Shown here piece by piece: positions 7,892 to 16,303 of a DNA stretch of 64,000 nt (within the stretch, counting starts at the first letter, position 1; each line of letters starts with the position of its first letter). The DNA is from Allobosea sp. UNC402CLCol. GTDB taxonomy: Bacteria > Pseudomonadota > Alphaproteobacteria > Rhizobiales > Beijerinckiaceae. The notes under the pieces were generated by a model, which was given only the letters and a program-made list of their open reading frames with translations, was not told the origin of the DNA and did no database searches. The position numbers and the translations under genes are program-made. Location of the stretch: the NCBI RefSeq assembly GCF_000745475.1, contig NZ_JQJJ01000008.1:124001-188000 (forward strand). Direction: 5' to 3'.

Positions 7892-8881
7892 ATGACCGAG
7901 CCTGCTGCAGCCGCTTCGCCCGCGCCGACCCCGCCCTCCCTACCGAAGGGTGGCCGAATCCAGCTCGTCGATCTGGCGCGCGGCATCGCCTTGCTGGCGA
8001 TGTTCGTCTTCCATTTCGCCTATGATCTCTCGAATTTCGGATTGATCGAGACCGATATCGCCTTCGAGCCGGGCTGGCGGCTGTTCGCGCGCTGCATCGC
8101 CGGCTCCTTCCTGGTCGTGGTCGGCGTCAGCCTCGTGCTGGCGACGCGCAAGGGGCTGAATCGTAACGCCTTTCTGAAACGCCTGGCCATGGTCGCCGCG
8201 GCTGCCGCTCTCGTAACGGTCGGCACCTTCTTCGCGATGCGCGAGAACTTCATCTTCTTCGGCATCCTGCACCATGTCGCGCTGGCGAGCGTGCTCGCCC
8301 TGCCGTTCCTGCGACTGCCGGTGCTCCTCGTCATCCTCGCCGCGGCACTCGCCTTCGCCCTGCCCGCCTTCGTCGCGAGCCCCCTGCTCGACCAGCCCTG
8401 GACGGTCTGGCTCGGCTTCTCGCATGCGCCGATCCAGACGGCCGATTTCGTCCCGGTCTTCCCCTGGTTCGGCTGCGTGCTCACCGGCATCGCGCTGGCG
8501 CGCCTCGTCCTGCCCCGCCTCGACGGGACGGCCGCGGCGAGCTGGCGGCCGCGTCCATGGCCAACCCGAATCATCTGCTGGGGCGGGCGCCATAGCCTGC
8601 TGGTCTATCTCGTCCACCAGCCGGTCTTCATCGGGCTGATCATGCTGGCGACGCAGATCGCCCCGCCCCTCTCGCCGGATGAGCGCGCCTTCCGGGCCGA
8701 ATGCCAGCGAAGCTGCGCGGGGCCCTCGAACTCGCAACAGATCTGCCGGGAGGTCTGCGCCTGCACCGTGGACGGCCTCAAGCGCGAGAACCTCTGGCAG
8801 AAGGCGCTCAGCGATACGCTGTCCTCCGAGGAAAGCACCCGCATGACCCGCCTCGCCCAGGCCTGCCTGCGCGGTCCGTAA
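7892..8881 (+). CDS. DUF1624 (HGSNAT-like) integral membrane acyltransferase family protein
   Basis: The 329-residue polytopic membrane protein begins with the heparan-alpha-glucosaminide N-acetyltransferase catalytic-domain signature RIQLVDLARGIALLAMFVFH, followed by at least seven hydrophobic segments up to about residue 255. FHFAYDL and ILHHVAL are the usual histidine-bearing motifs. Bacterial members are poorly characterised and may acylate envelope sugars. The C-terminal 70 residues are soluble and cysteine-rich (CQRSC, QQICREVCAC, QACL), unusual for the family. It is divergent from the hydrolase at 7804. Confidence 0.8.
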   Translation: MTEPAAAASPAPTPPSLPKGGRIQLVDLARGIALLAMFVFHFAYDLSNFGLIETDIAFEPGWRLFARCIAGSFLVVVGVSLVLATRKGLNRNAFLKRLAMVAAAAALVTVGTFFAMRENFIFFGILHHVALASVLALPFLRLPVLLVILAAALAFALPAFVASPLLDQPWTVWLGFSHAPIQTADFVPVFPWFGCVLTGIALARLVLPRLDGTAAASWRPRPWPTRIICWGGRHSLLVYLVHQPVFIGLIMLATQIAPPLSPDERAFRAECQRSCAGPSNSQQICREVCACTVDGLKRENLWQKALSDTLSSEESTRMTRLAQACLRGP

Positions 8882-8980
8882 GGCGAAACGCGCCGGTTTC
8901 GCAGCCTAAACAGGCTCTGGCATCTCGCGCCCTGTCGGGATAGGTTGCGCGCGAATTCCAGCTTTGAAGAGCGAAGAGCC

Positions 8981-9232
8981 ATGGCCGCGACCGGCATCCC
9001 GCATTTCCAGAACGACGCAGGCGTCGCCGTGATCCATGTCGGCGCGCACGAATTCATGTGCATCGGCGCCAAGCCGCCCTTCGACCATCCGCATGTCTTC
9101 CTCGACATGGGCTCGGACAACGAGATCGTCTGCCCCTACTGCTCGACGCTGTTCAAATACGACCCCTCGCTGAAGGGCAGCGCGTCGAATCCGCCGGAAT
9201 GCGAGTATCACGACGACGCCAAGGCGGCCTGA
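8981..9232 (+). CDS. zf-CHCC zinc-finger protein (NDUFS6/NUMM-like)
   Basis: This 83-residue protein ends in the zf-CHCC domain: H near FDHPHVFLDMG, then CPYCSTLF and a final CEYH, giving the zinc-binding Cys/His set seen in the complex I accessory subunit NDUFS6 and its alphaproteobacterial homologues. The ATG at 8981 is preferred over a TTG at 8945 because it has a GAAGAG ribosome-binding site and matches family length. A role as a complex I assembly or structural subunit is known for mitochondria and is inferred here. Confidence 0.85.
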   Translation: MAATGIPHFQNDAGVAVIHVGAHEFMCIGAKPPFDHPHVFLDMGSDNEIVCPYCSTLFKYDPSLKGSASNPPECEYHDDAKAA

Positions 9233-9356
9233 TTCCCGCGACGCGGTCCGCAGGCTCGCGCCGCGGCCCGAGCGGCTGACGATCCATCCGCGCAGGTTCT
9301 GAGGGGCACCTGCGCTCCTGCGGCGACAACCGGTCGATCCATCGAAGGCGGCTGCC

Positions 9357-10550
9357 TTGAGCGCTCCTCACATCCTCATCGCCGGCGCCGGCATCGGCGG
9401 CCTTGCGGCGGCTCTGTCTCTGGCCCGGCGCGGCATCGCCTCGACCGTCGTCGAGAAACGCACCGGCTTCGGCGAGACCGGGGCCGGCCTGCAGCTCACC
9501 CCGAATTCCGGCCGCGTCCTCGAGGCGCTCGACCTCGCCTTGCCGTTGAAACGTGTCGGCGTTTCCTCCAACGGGCTGGCCGTCCGCCGCTGGCGCGACG
9601 GCGCGCCGGTGGTCGAGATGCCGGCGGATCTCGCGGGGGCGCCGACGCCTTTCCGCCTGATGAGCCGCATCGACCTGCACACCGTCCTGCTCGACGCTGC
9701 CCGCGCCATGCCCAACATCCGCTTCGTGGTCGGGCGCGGCGTCGAGGATGTGCGGCAGGACGATGCCGGCGTCACCGCGACGCTCGGCAGTCAGAATGGC
9801 GGCGAAACCTTGCACGGCCTCGGCCTGATCGGCGCCGACGGGCTGTGGTCGCGCATCCGTGGCCTGACGGGGGATGCGGCTGCGCCCGAATTCACCGGCT
9901 ACGAGGCCTGGCGCGCCATGGTGCCAACGGCGGCAGCCCCCGGCATCGCGGGTGAAAAGCCGCGCGTGACCTTGCATCTCGGCCCGCAACGCCATGCCGT
10001 CCATTACCCCGTATCGAGCGGGAGGCAGATCAACCTCGTCGTCCTGCGCCGGGCGCGCGAGGCGCGCGAAGGCTGGACCCGCGAAGGCGACCGCGCCGTC
10101 CTGACCGAGCATCTCGCCGGCGCCTCACCGGCTCTGCGACAGCTCGCCGGCGCCGCCGGCGGCTGGCAGGTCTGGTCGCTGTTCGACCGCAAGCCGGCCG
10201 CCATGGCGAAGGGACGGATCGCGCTGCTCGGCGACGCCGCCCACCCGGTGCTGCCCTTCCTGGCCCAAGGCGCCTCGCTCGCCATCGAGGATGCCGGCGT
10301 GCTCGCGCGCCTGCTGGCGGAACATCTGGCGCGGGAGGGCGCTGCCGGCGTCCAGGCTGCCATGGCGGCCTATGCCGCGGCCCGCGCGCAACGCGTCGCC
10401 CGCGTGCAGGAGGCGAGCCGCGAGAACGGCCGCAATTTCCATCTCGGCTGGCCCTGGAGCATCGGGCGCGACCTCGTGCTCCGGCGCCTCGGCCCGGAGG
10501 GGATGCGCAAACGCTATGACTGGCTCTACGGCTGGCGCGACGTGGGCTGA
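9357..10550 (+). CDS. FAD-dependent aromatic-ring monooxygenase family protein
   Basis: The 397-residue group A flavoprotein monooxygenase has the dinucleotide-binding GAGIGGLAAALSLARRG at the N-terminus, the DG motif around GADGLWSRIRG, and the second FAD motif GDAAHPVLPFLAQGA. This architecture is that of salicylate or 3-hydroxybenzoate hydroxylase-like enzymes using NAD(P)H and O2, but the substrate cannot be assigned and no degradation operon surrounds it. The start is TTG at 9357, six codons before the FAD fingerprint. The next gene follows after 128 bases. Confidence 0.85.
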   Translation: MSAPHILIAGAGIGGLAAALSLARRGIASTVVEKRTGFGETGAGLQLTPNSGRVLEALDLALPLKRVGVSSNGLAVRRWRDGAPVVEMPADLAGAPTPFRLMSRIDLHTVLLDAARAMPNIRFVVGRGVEDVRQDDAGVTATLGSQNGGETLHGLGLIGADGLWSRIRGLTGDAAAPEFTGYEAWRAMVPTAAAPGIAGEKPRVTLHLGPQRHAVHYPVSSGRQINLVVLRRAREAREGWTREGDRAVLTEHLAGASPALRQLAGAAGGWQVWSLFDRKPAAMAKGRIALLGDAAHPVLPFLAQGASLAIEDAGVLARLLAEHLAREGAAGVQAAMAAYAAARAQRVARVQEASRENGRNFHLGWPWSIGRDLVLRRLGPEGMRKRYDWLYGWRDVG

Positions 10551-10678
10551 GTTCCTTTTCGCCCTCACCAACGGCTTGGCCTGTGTCAAAAGGTCTCTGG
10601 GCCCCGCCGATCCGAAGGGCATCTCGTCAACGCCGCAATTCGTTCCTATCTCTTGGCCCGAGGAGGAGTGGAACCGAC

Positions 10679-10999
10679 ATGATCCGCGTCAATCTCTACG
10701 ACCAGCTCAACCGCCGCGGGGCTTCGATGCCGCGCTGGGCGACATGGCTCGTCATGGCCGCAAGCTTCGTCGTCGGCATCGCGCTGTTCCTCGTGGCGGC
10801 GAGCCTTGCGCTGATCCTGATCCCCATCGTCGCCGTCGCCGGCGCCATCGCGGTCTGGCGGCTGAAGGCCAAGCTCAAGGCCGCCGGCTTCGACCGCGCG
10901 GCCGATCCCTTCGGCGGTCAGGCTCGGCCAGCCGAGCGCATCGAGATCATCGACGCCGAGTACCGCATCATCGAGCCCGGCGAGCCGCCGCGGCGCTGA
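10679..10999 (+). CDS. Small membrane protein of unknown function
   Basis: This 106-residue protein starts at the ATG at 10679, which sits 8-10 bases after a very strong GAGGAGGAG ribosome-binding site. A single long hydrophobic stretch (about residues 20-58) could be one or two membrane spans. It is followed by a charged cytosolic segment with KAKLKAAGFDRAADPFGG and IEIIDAEYRIIEPGE. No family is recognised with confidence. It is convergent with chrA, with only 3 bases between the stop codons. Confidence 0.7.
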   Translation: MIRVNLYDQLNRRGASMPRWATWLVMAASFVVGIALFLVAASLALILIPIVAVAGAIAVWRLKAKLKAAGFDRAADPFGGQARPAERIEIIDAEYRIIEPGEPPRR

Positions 11000-11002
11000 G
11001 CC

Positions 11003-12394
11003 TCAACCCAGCCCCTTGAGGGCGATGCCCGCCGCCCCGCAGGCCGCGAGCACCGGCATCATGCCGATGCGGAACCGCAGAATCGCGAGGATGGCGCCGG
11101 CCGCCAGCAGCGCCGCCTGCCAGTCCAGCGACGAGAGCACCGGCACGTCCGGCGAGAGCCAGACGAGATCGAGACCGCGCAGCTCGCGAAACAGCACATG
11201 CAGCCCGAACCACAAGGCGAGGTTCGCGATCACCCCGACCACTGCCGCCGTGATCGCCGCCAGCGCCGCCGAGAGGCTCTCGTTGCTGCGTAGCGCCTCG
11301 ATATAGGGCGCTCCGAGGAAGATCCAGAGGAAGCAGGGCGCGAAGGTCGCCCACAGCGTCAGGAGCGCGCCGAGGCTGCCGGCCAGCAGCGGCGGCAACA
11401 TGCCGGGCATCCGGAAGCCGGCCAGGAAGCCGACGAACTGCAGGACCAGCACGAGCGGCCCCGGTGTCGTCTCGGCGAGCCCGAGCCCGTCCAGCATCTC
11501 GCCCGGAGCGAGCCAGCCGAAGCCCTCGACCGCCGCCTGGGCGACATAGCTCAAGACCGCATAGGCGCCGCCGAAGGTCACGACCGCCATCATGCTGAAG
11601 AAGGAGCCGATCTGCGTCCAGACGCTCCCGCCTCCGGTCGTCAGCCAGAGCAGCCCGACCGGCGCCAGCCATAGGGGCAGCCAGAGCGCGAGCACCCGCA
11701 GCGCCCTGCCCGGCGAGGGCCGCGTATGCGTCAGCTCCCCGCGCGCGAACAGCTCATCGACCAGCCCGGTAACGGGCGGACCCAGCGCGGCATGGCGCTG
11801 CGCCGTCGAGAACAGGTTCGGCGCCAGCCGATGTCCGGCCCAGCCCACGAACGCCGCCGCGAGAATGACGAGCGGAAACGGCATCTTGAACAGGAAGAGC
11901 GCGAGGAAGGCCGCCAGCGCCACGAGCCGCATCGCCGGCGTCTTCAGCGCGCGGCGGCTGATGCGGAAGCCGGCCTCGATCACGATGGCGAGGACAGCCG
12001 CCTTGATCCCGAAGAACAGCCCGTCAACCAGCGGCACATGGCGCCAGGTGACGTAGAGCGCGCTCAGGCCCAGCATCACCAGCGCGCCGGGCAGGATGAA
12101 GAGCAGCCCGGCGATCAGCCCGCCGAGCGTCCGGTGCATCAGCCAGCCGATATAGATCGCAAGCTGCTGCGCCTCGGGGCCCGGCAGCAGCATGCAGTAG
12201 TTGAGCGCATGCAGGAAGCGCTCCTCGCCGACCCAGCGCCGCTCCTCGACCAGCTCGCGATGCATCAGCGCGATCTGCCCGGCCGGGCCGCCGAAGGAGA
12301 GGCAACCGATCTTCGCCCAGACGCGCGTCGCCTCGGCCAGCGTCGGCATGCGCTCGGCCGGCCCGGCCGCCATGTCCGATTGCAGGGCGGTCAT
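11003..12394 (-). CDS. chrA: Chromate efflux transporter ChrA
   Basis: The 463-residue long-chain CHR-family transporter exports chromate across the inner membrane. Two homologous halves are visible: the first with GCLSFGGPAGQIALMHREL and LPGPEAQQLA, the second with VVTFGGAYAVLSYVAQ and ETTPGPLVLVLQFVGFLAG, joined by a cytosolic loop near residues 200-240. About ten to twelve membrane helices are apparent. The start ATG overlaps the stop of the upstream chrB-like gene by four bases (ATGA), indicating translational coupling. Confidence 0.95.
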   Translation of the reverse strand: MTALQSDMAAGPAERMPTLAEATRVWAKIGCLSFGGPAGQIALMHRELVEERRWVGEERFLHALNYCMLLPGPEAQQLAIYIGWLMHRTLGGLIAGLLFILPGALVMLGLSALYVTWRHVPLVDGLFFGIKAAVLAIVIEAGFRISRRALKTPAMRLVALAAFLALFLFKMPFPLVILAAAFVGWAGHRLAPNLFSTAQRHAALGPPVTGLVDELFARGELTHTRPSPGRALRVLALWLPLWLAPVGLLWLTTGGGSVWTQIGSFFSMMAVVTFGGAYAVLSYVAQAAVEGFGWLAPGEMLDGLGLAETTPGPLVLVLQFVGFLAGFRMPGMLPPLLAGSLGALLTLWATFAPCFLWIFLGAPYIEALRSNESLSAALAAITAAVVGVIANLALWFGLHVLFRELRGLDLVWLSPDVPVLSSLDWQAALLAAGAILAILRFRIGMMPVLAACGAAGIALKGLG

Positions 12395-13224
12395 GAGCGG
12401 GGCTCCGAAACCGGACGCGCGGAAGGCCAGTTATGGGTTTCCTCGCTGGCGTCCCGGCACCAGCGATAGAAGGCATCGTAGAGCAGCATGCCGGCGTCGA
12501 GCTGCTCGAGATCGTGCTTGAACATGCGCGACAGCCCGAGCGAAGCCGCCAGCAGGCCGGCGGCCTGCGGTTCGGCGTCCAGCGTCGCGGTATCGGCCGC
12601 CCTGACGATCCGGGCGAGCCTGTCGAGCGCCGGCGAGGCCAGGCCGAACTCCTCGATCATCACATCGAAGGTGCAGCGCGGCCCGCGATGGCTCCAGAAC
12701 ACGCCCTCGACATCGAAGGGCGTGGCGCCGAAGCGCTCCGCCACCGCCTCGACCTCCGTGGCGGCCACGAAGAGAAAAACGGCCTTGCGGTCGACGAAGC
12801 GGCGGATGAGCCAGGGACAGGCGATGCGGTCGATCTTGGGCCGGGCCCGCGTCACCCAGACGCTGCCGCCGGAGGGACCGGCCGGCGGCAGGCGCGCCGA
12901 CGAGACCGTAAGTCCGCCGGCCTGTCGCCAGGCGAGATGCCCGCCTTCGAGGCTCTCCGCCGCGATGCCGGCTTGCCGCAGCCAGGCAGCGACCCCTTCG
13001 CTCAGCTTGAGGCCCCGATGGCAGACGACGATGACCTGTTGCTGGTCGGCATAGTCCGATGCCCAATCCGCAACCGCGCGGTAGTCGCGGCGCGTCGCCG
13101 TGGGCAGGAAGACCGGATCGGCGGCGAAATCCTCGTCGATCCGGACATCGATGATCGCCGGTGCGTCGGGCCTGCCGACGAGCCGGGACAATTGCGCAAC
13201 CGTGATCTGTTCGTTGGAAGACAT
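12391..13224 (-). CDS. chrB: Rhodanese-ChrB fusion, chromate resistance protein
   Basis: The 277-residue protein has two domains. Residues 5-105 are a rhodanese domain with active-site loop CHRG (Cys68); residues 115-275 are the ChrB C-terminal domain with VTRARPKIDRIACPWLIRRF, FVAATEVEAVAERFGATPFD and HNW near the end. ChrB proteins sense chromate or assist resistance and accompany ChrA; the rhodanese domain replaces the usual N-terminal part. The ATG at 13224 is chosen for its AGGA ribosome-binding site. A structured leader lies about 40 bases upstream. It is coupled to chrA by a 4-base overlap. Confidence 0.88.
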   Translation of the reverse strand: MSSNEQITVAQLSRLVGRPDAPAIIDVRIDEDFAADPVFLPTATRRDYRAVADWASDYADQQQVIVVCHRGLKLSEGVAAWLRQAGIAAESLEGGHLAWRQAGGLTVSSARLPPAGPSGGSVWVTRARPKIDRIACPWLIRRFVDRKAVFLFVAATEVEAVAERFGATPFDVEGVFWSHRGPRCTFDVMIEEFGLASPALDRLARIVRAADTATLDAEPQAAGLLAASLGLSRMFKHDLEQLDAGMLLYDAFYRWCRDASEETHNWPSARPVSEPRS

Positions 13225-13264
13225 GATGCGTCCATCCTGAAGCAAGGAAGTTGGACGCGAGCAT

Positions 13265-13328
13265 TGGGCCGAAGCCTCACGGGGTCGTCGCGATGAACCC
13301 CTTGGCCCGACTACACCACGGAGGCTCC
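13265..13328 (-). promoter_or_regulatory. Structured leader of chrB, candidate riboswitch-like element
   Basis: On the minus strand, GGAGCCTC (13328-13321) pairs with GAGGCTTC (13278-13271) to give an 8-bp stem with one G-U. Inside it GGGGT (13301-13297) pairs with ACCCC (13285-13281). The bases GGGCC (13308-13304) can pair with GGCCC (13270-13266) outside the stem, forming a pseudoknot. The element ends about 40 bases before the chrB ATG. Conserved RNA motifs named for chrB leaders are known in Alphaproteobacteria; whether this is one of them has not been tested. The hairpin GCCGGC/GCCGGC at 13331-13348 lies just upstream. Confidence 0.55.
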
Positions 13329-13354
13329 GCCGGCGTCAATGCCGGCGGCCCGCA

Positions 13355-14632
13355 TCACGCGATCGGGCTGAGCAGGATCTTGTCGATGCGGCGCCCGTCG
13401 AGATCGACCACCTCGAAACGCCAGCGATCCTTGTCGAAGGTCTCGCCGACATTGGGCAGGTGGTTCATCTCGGCCAGGATGAAGCCAGCCACGGTCTGGA
13501 AGTCCGCGTCGCGCGGCATCGGGATGCCGAACTCCTGCGAGAACTCGTCGGCCTGCATCCAGCCGGCGACCAGATAGGAGCCGTCCGGCCGCGCGACCAC
13601 GGCAGGCTCGCTCTCCTCCTCCTCCTGGAAGACGCCGATAATAGCCTCGAGCACGTCACCCGGCGTGATGATGCCCTCGAAATGACCGTATTCGTCGAAG
13701 ACAAGCGCCAGATGCACCCGGCTCGAGCGGATTTCGCGCAGCACATGCAGCGCGTCCGCGGTATCCATCACCACCGGCGCTTCGTTCACCAGCGCCCGCA
13801 ATTCCTGCATGTCGCCGCTGGCGAGGAAATCGATCGTGTCCTTGACCACCACGACGCCGACGATCGAATCCGACTCGCCGTCCTGCACCGGCAGGCGCGA
13901 ACGGCGCGTCGCCCGCAGCTGCGCGCAGATCTCCTCGGAGCTGTCGGCGAGGTCGACGACCTCGACCTCGCGGCGCGGTGTCATCAGGGCCCGCGCCGAA
14001 CGGTCGGCGAGGCGCATGACGCCGGTGATCATCTCGCGCTCGTCGCGCTCCAACACGCCGGCCGTCTCGGCCTCCGCGATGATGGTGCGCACCTCCTCCT
14101 CGGTCACTCTCTCCTCGGACTCGCCCTTCTGGCCGAGAAGCGCGAGCACCGCCTTGCCGGAGATGTCGAGCAGGAAGACCAGCGGCGCGCCGATCTTGGA
14201 CAGGAACGCCATGGCCGGCGCGACGCGCGCCGCCACACGCTCGGGATCGCGCAGCGCAACCTGCTTCGGCACGAGCTCGCCGAGGATCAGCGACAGATAG
14301 GTGATGGCGACGACGACGATGCCGACGCCGAGCGTGTCGGATACCGATTGCGAGAATCCGTGCGTGCCGAGCCATGCCGACAGGCGCGTGCCGAGCGTCG
14401 CGCCCGAGAAGGCGCCGGAGAGCACGCCGACCAGCGTGATACCGATCTGAACCGTCGAGAGGAAGCGGCCGGGATCAGACGCGAGGCGCAGGGCGGTCGT
14501 CGCGCCCCTATTGCCCTGATCGCTGAGAACCTTGAGCCGAGCCGGCCTCGATGAGACGACGGCGAGTTCCGACATGGAGAGCAGACCGTTGATCACGGTC
14601 AGCACCACGACGATCAGGATTTCGGTTAACAA
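13355..14632 (-). CDS. CNNM/CorC (HlyC/CorC) family transporter with CBS pair
   Basis: The 425-residue hemolysin-family protein has the DUF21/CNNM transmembrane domain (about 1-195, with MLTEILIVVVLTVINGLLSMSELA and GNRGATTALRLASDP), two CBS domains (about 205-330, including LMTPRREVEVVDL) and a CorC_HlyC domain at the C-terminus (about 345-422). Such proteins are linked to magnesium/cobalt efflux or sodium-coupled magnesium transport, and the haemolysin name is historical. Length and domain order are normal. It is upstream of the chromate pair on the same strand, but 130 bases and a structured leader separate them. Confidence 0.9.
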   Translation of the reverse strand: MLTEILIVVVLTVINGLLSMSELAVVSSRPARLKVLSDQGNRGATTALRLASDPGRFLSTVQIGITLVGVLSGAFSGATLGTRLSAWLGTHGFSQSVSDTLGVGIVVVAITYLSLILGELVPKQVALRDPERVAARVAPAMAFLSKIGAPLVFLLDISGKAVLALLGQKGESEERVTEEEVRTIIAEAETAGVLERDEREMITGVMRLADRSARALMTPRREVEVVDLADSSEEICAQLRATRRSRLPVQDGESDSIVGVVVVKDTIDFLASGDMQELRALVNEAPVVMDTADALHVLREIRSSRVHLALVFDEYGHFEGIITPGDVLEAIIGVFQEEEESEPAVVARPDGSYLVAGWMQADEFSQEFGIPMPRDADFQTVAGFILAEMNHLPNVGETFDKDRWRFEVVDLDGRRIDKILLSPIA

Positions 14633-14743
14633 AACCAGCCTGCGACCTGCAAAGCCGCGACATCTGGCGGCCAGCTTCCGGCCCCCTTATAGCGTATTGC
14701 GCCTCCAACGCGATGGGGGTGCCCTGAGAATCGCGGCCGCCTC

Positions 14744-15397
14744 ATGACAACCGCCAAGCCGAGCTTCTGGAATCCCGCCGAAGCCACCCGCCCGGAAGGC
14801 GATGCGCGGTTGCGCGCACCATCCGCCCAGCGCAACCGCGACGCGATCCTGGCCGTGCTGCGGGACGTTCTCCCCGCGAACGGCCTCGTCCTCGAAATCG
14901 CCAGCGGCTCGGGCGAGCATGCGCTGCATTTCGCGCAGGCATTGCCGTCTCTGACCTTCCAGCCGAGCGATCCGAGCCCGGATGCGCGCGCCAGCATCGC
15001 CGCATGGAGCGCCGAAAGCGGCCTCGCCAACATCCTGCCGCCGATCGAGATCGACGCCAGCGGCGATGCCTGGCCCGCCCTCGCGCCGGCCGCGATCCTC
15101 TGCATCAACATGATCCATATCGCGCCCTGGAAGGCGACCGAAGGGCTGTTCCGCCATGCCGGAGCCTTGCTTGCCGGCGGAGCGCCGCTTTGCCTCTACG
15201 GCCCGTTCCGACGCCCGGGCCGGGAATTGGAGCCCGGCAACCTCGCTTTCGACGAGAGCCTGCGCAGCCGCAATCCGGGATGGGGGCTGCGCGATCTCGG
15301 TGCGGTGACCGCGCTCGCACAGGTCAGCGGCTTCGGCGCGCCCGACATCGTCGAGATGCCGGCGAACAATCTCAGCGTGATCTTCCGCAAGCGCTGA
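14744..15397 (+). CDS. DUF938 family, putative SAM-dependent methyltransferase
   Basis: The 217-residue protein matches DUF938, a Rossmann methyltransferase-like family. Motif I is LEIASGSGEHALHFAQ (about 47-62), with FQPSDPSP as the acidic strand 2 and CINMIHIAPWKATEGLF as the distinctive family block. The SAM-binding fold is known for the family; the acceptor is not. It is divergent from the CNNM gene and lies 54 bases upstream of the tRNA-Leu gene on the same strand. Confidence 0.85.
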   Translation: MTTAKPSFWNPAEATRPEGDARLRAPSAQRNRDAILAVLRDVLPANGLVLEIASGSGEHALHFAQALPSLTFQPSDPSPDARASIAAWSAESGLANILPPIEIDASGDAWPALAPAAILCINMIHIAPWKATEGLFRHAGALLAGGAPLCLYGPFRRPGRELEPGNLAFDESLRSRNPGWGLRDLGAVTALAQVSGFGAPDIVEMPANNLSVIFRKR

Positions 15398-15451
15398 GGC
15401 GGCCGCACTACGCTTGCATCGCGAGCGCCGGCCCGCTACCGCTCGAACCGC

Positions 15452-15537
15452 GCGGACGTGGCGAAACTGGTAGACGCAAGAGACTTAAAATCTCTCAGCC
15501 TTTGGCTATGCGGGTTCGATCCCCGCCGTCCGCACCA
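15452..15537 (+). tRNA. tRNA-Leu (UAA)
   Basis: The 86-nt cloverleaf has an acceptor stem GCGGACG/CGTCCGC, an encoded CCA end, and the T-loop GGTTCGATCC. The anticodon stem AGAGA/TCTCT encloses the loop CTTAAAA with anticodon TAA at 15486-15488. The long variable arm GCCTTTGGCTAT is class II, as expected for leucine. Confidence 0.97.
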
Positions 15538-15572
15538 GCCTTTGCGCCGGTTGCCCATCGCTATCCGCGTGA

Positions 15573-16241
15573 TCAGTGCGGACGCGCCGGCTTGTACCAT
15601 TCGACGCCATCGGGATCGACATAGAGACCGGGTGGCACATCGGCCCCGATCGACTCTTCCTTCATCGGCACGCGCACTGTGTCGTCGCGGTCGCCGCTCT
15701 TGGCGCTGGTCCCGGAGGATTGCCCGGTATGCCGGTGCGCCCCGCGCCCGACATTGCTGACGAGCCCGACCACGCCGCGCTGCCCCGCGACCTTGTCCTG
15801 CAACTCGGAAATCGGCCGGCCGGCGAAGGCGATCACGGTTGCCCCCTCCACCACCGGCAAGGCGCGCCTGGCCGCCCCCTCGCCCGTCACCCGCACGCCG
15901 ATGAAGCGCGGCACATAGGTCGCGCCACCCTTGCCGAAGGATTCCCAGCCGCCCGCCGAGATCATCTGGGCGCCGCAGCGCTTATGGGCGCGCTCGCAGG
16001 CGGCGCGCGAGGCATAGCGCGGCGCCTTCTGCAGGAACTCGGCCCGCGCGTTGCGGTAAGCGAATTCGCATTGCTCCGCCGTCAGCTTGCCCGCCTCGAT
16101 GCATTCGTCGCGCCGGATATAGGTCGCGCCCGGCGACTGCGCCGCCAGATCGGAAGGGCTCGCCAGCGAGAGCGCCGGGGCGAGCGTGGCGATGCGCAGG
16201 GCGGCGAGGGCAGTGGCCGGGATCATCATGCGGCGCAACAT
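15573..16241 (-). CDS. DUF1190-like secreted protein
   Basis: This 222-residue protein has an N-terminal signal peptide (positive MLRRMM, a long hydrophobic run, then an Ala-rich cleavage area near residue 34). The mature part has DECIEAGKLTAEQCEFAYRN and APRYASRAACERAHKRCG, the cysteine pattern of DUF1190 (YgiB-like) proteins. The C-terminus is rich in G, T, S and R and looks disordered. It is probably periplasmic or outer-membrane associated. Function is unknown; it faces the tRNA gene convergently. Confidence 0.75.
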   Translation of the reverse strand: MLRRMMIPATALAALRIATLAPALSLASPSDLAAQSPGATYIRRDECIEAGKLTAEQCEFAYRNARAEFLQKAPRYASRAACERAHKRCGAQMISAGGWESFGKGGATYVPRFIGVRVTGEGAARRALPVVEGATVIAFAGRPISELQDKVAGQRGVVGLVSNVGRGAHRHTGQSSGTSAKSGDRDDTVRVPMKEESIGADVPPGLYVDPDGVEWYKPARPH

Positions 16242-16303
16242 AGTTACGATTGTGGCTTAAGAGTGCCTAAGGTCATCGTCGGAAGGCATTTCAACTGGCA
16301 ATT

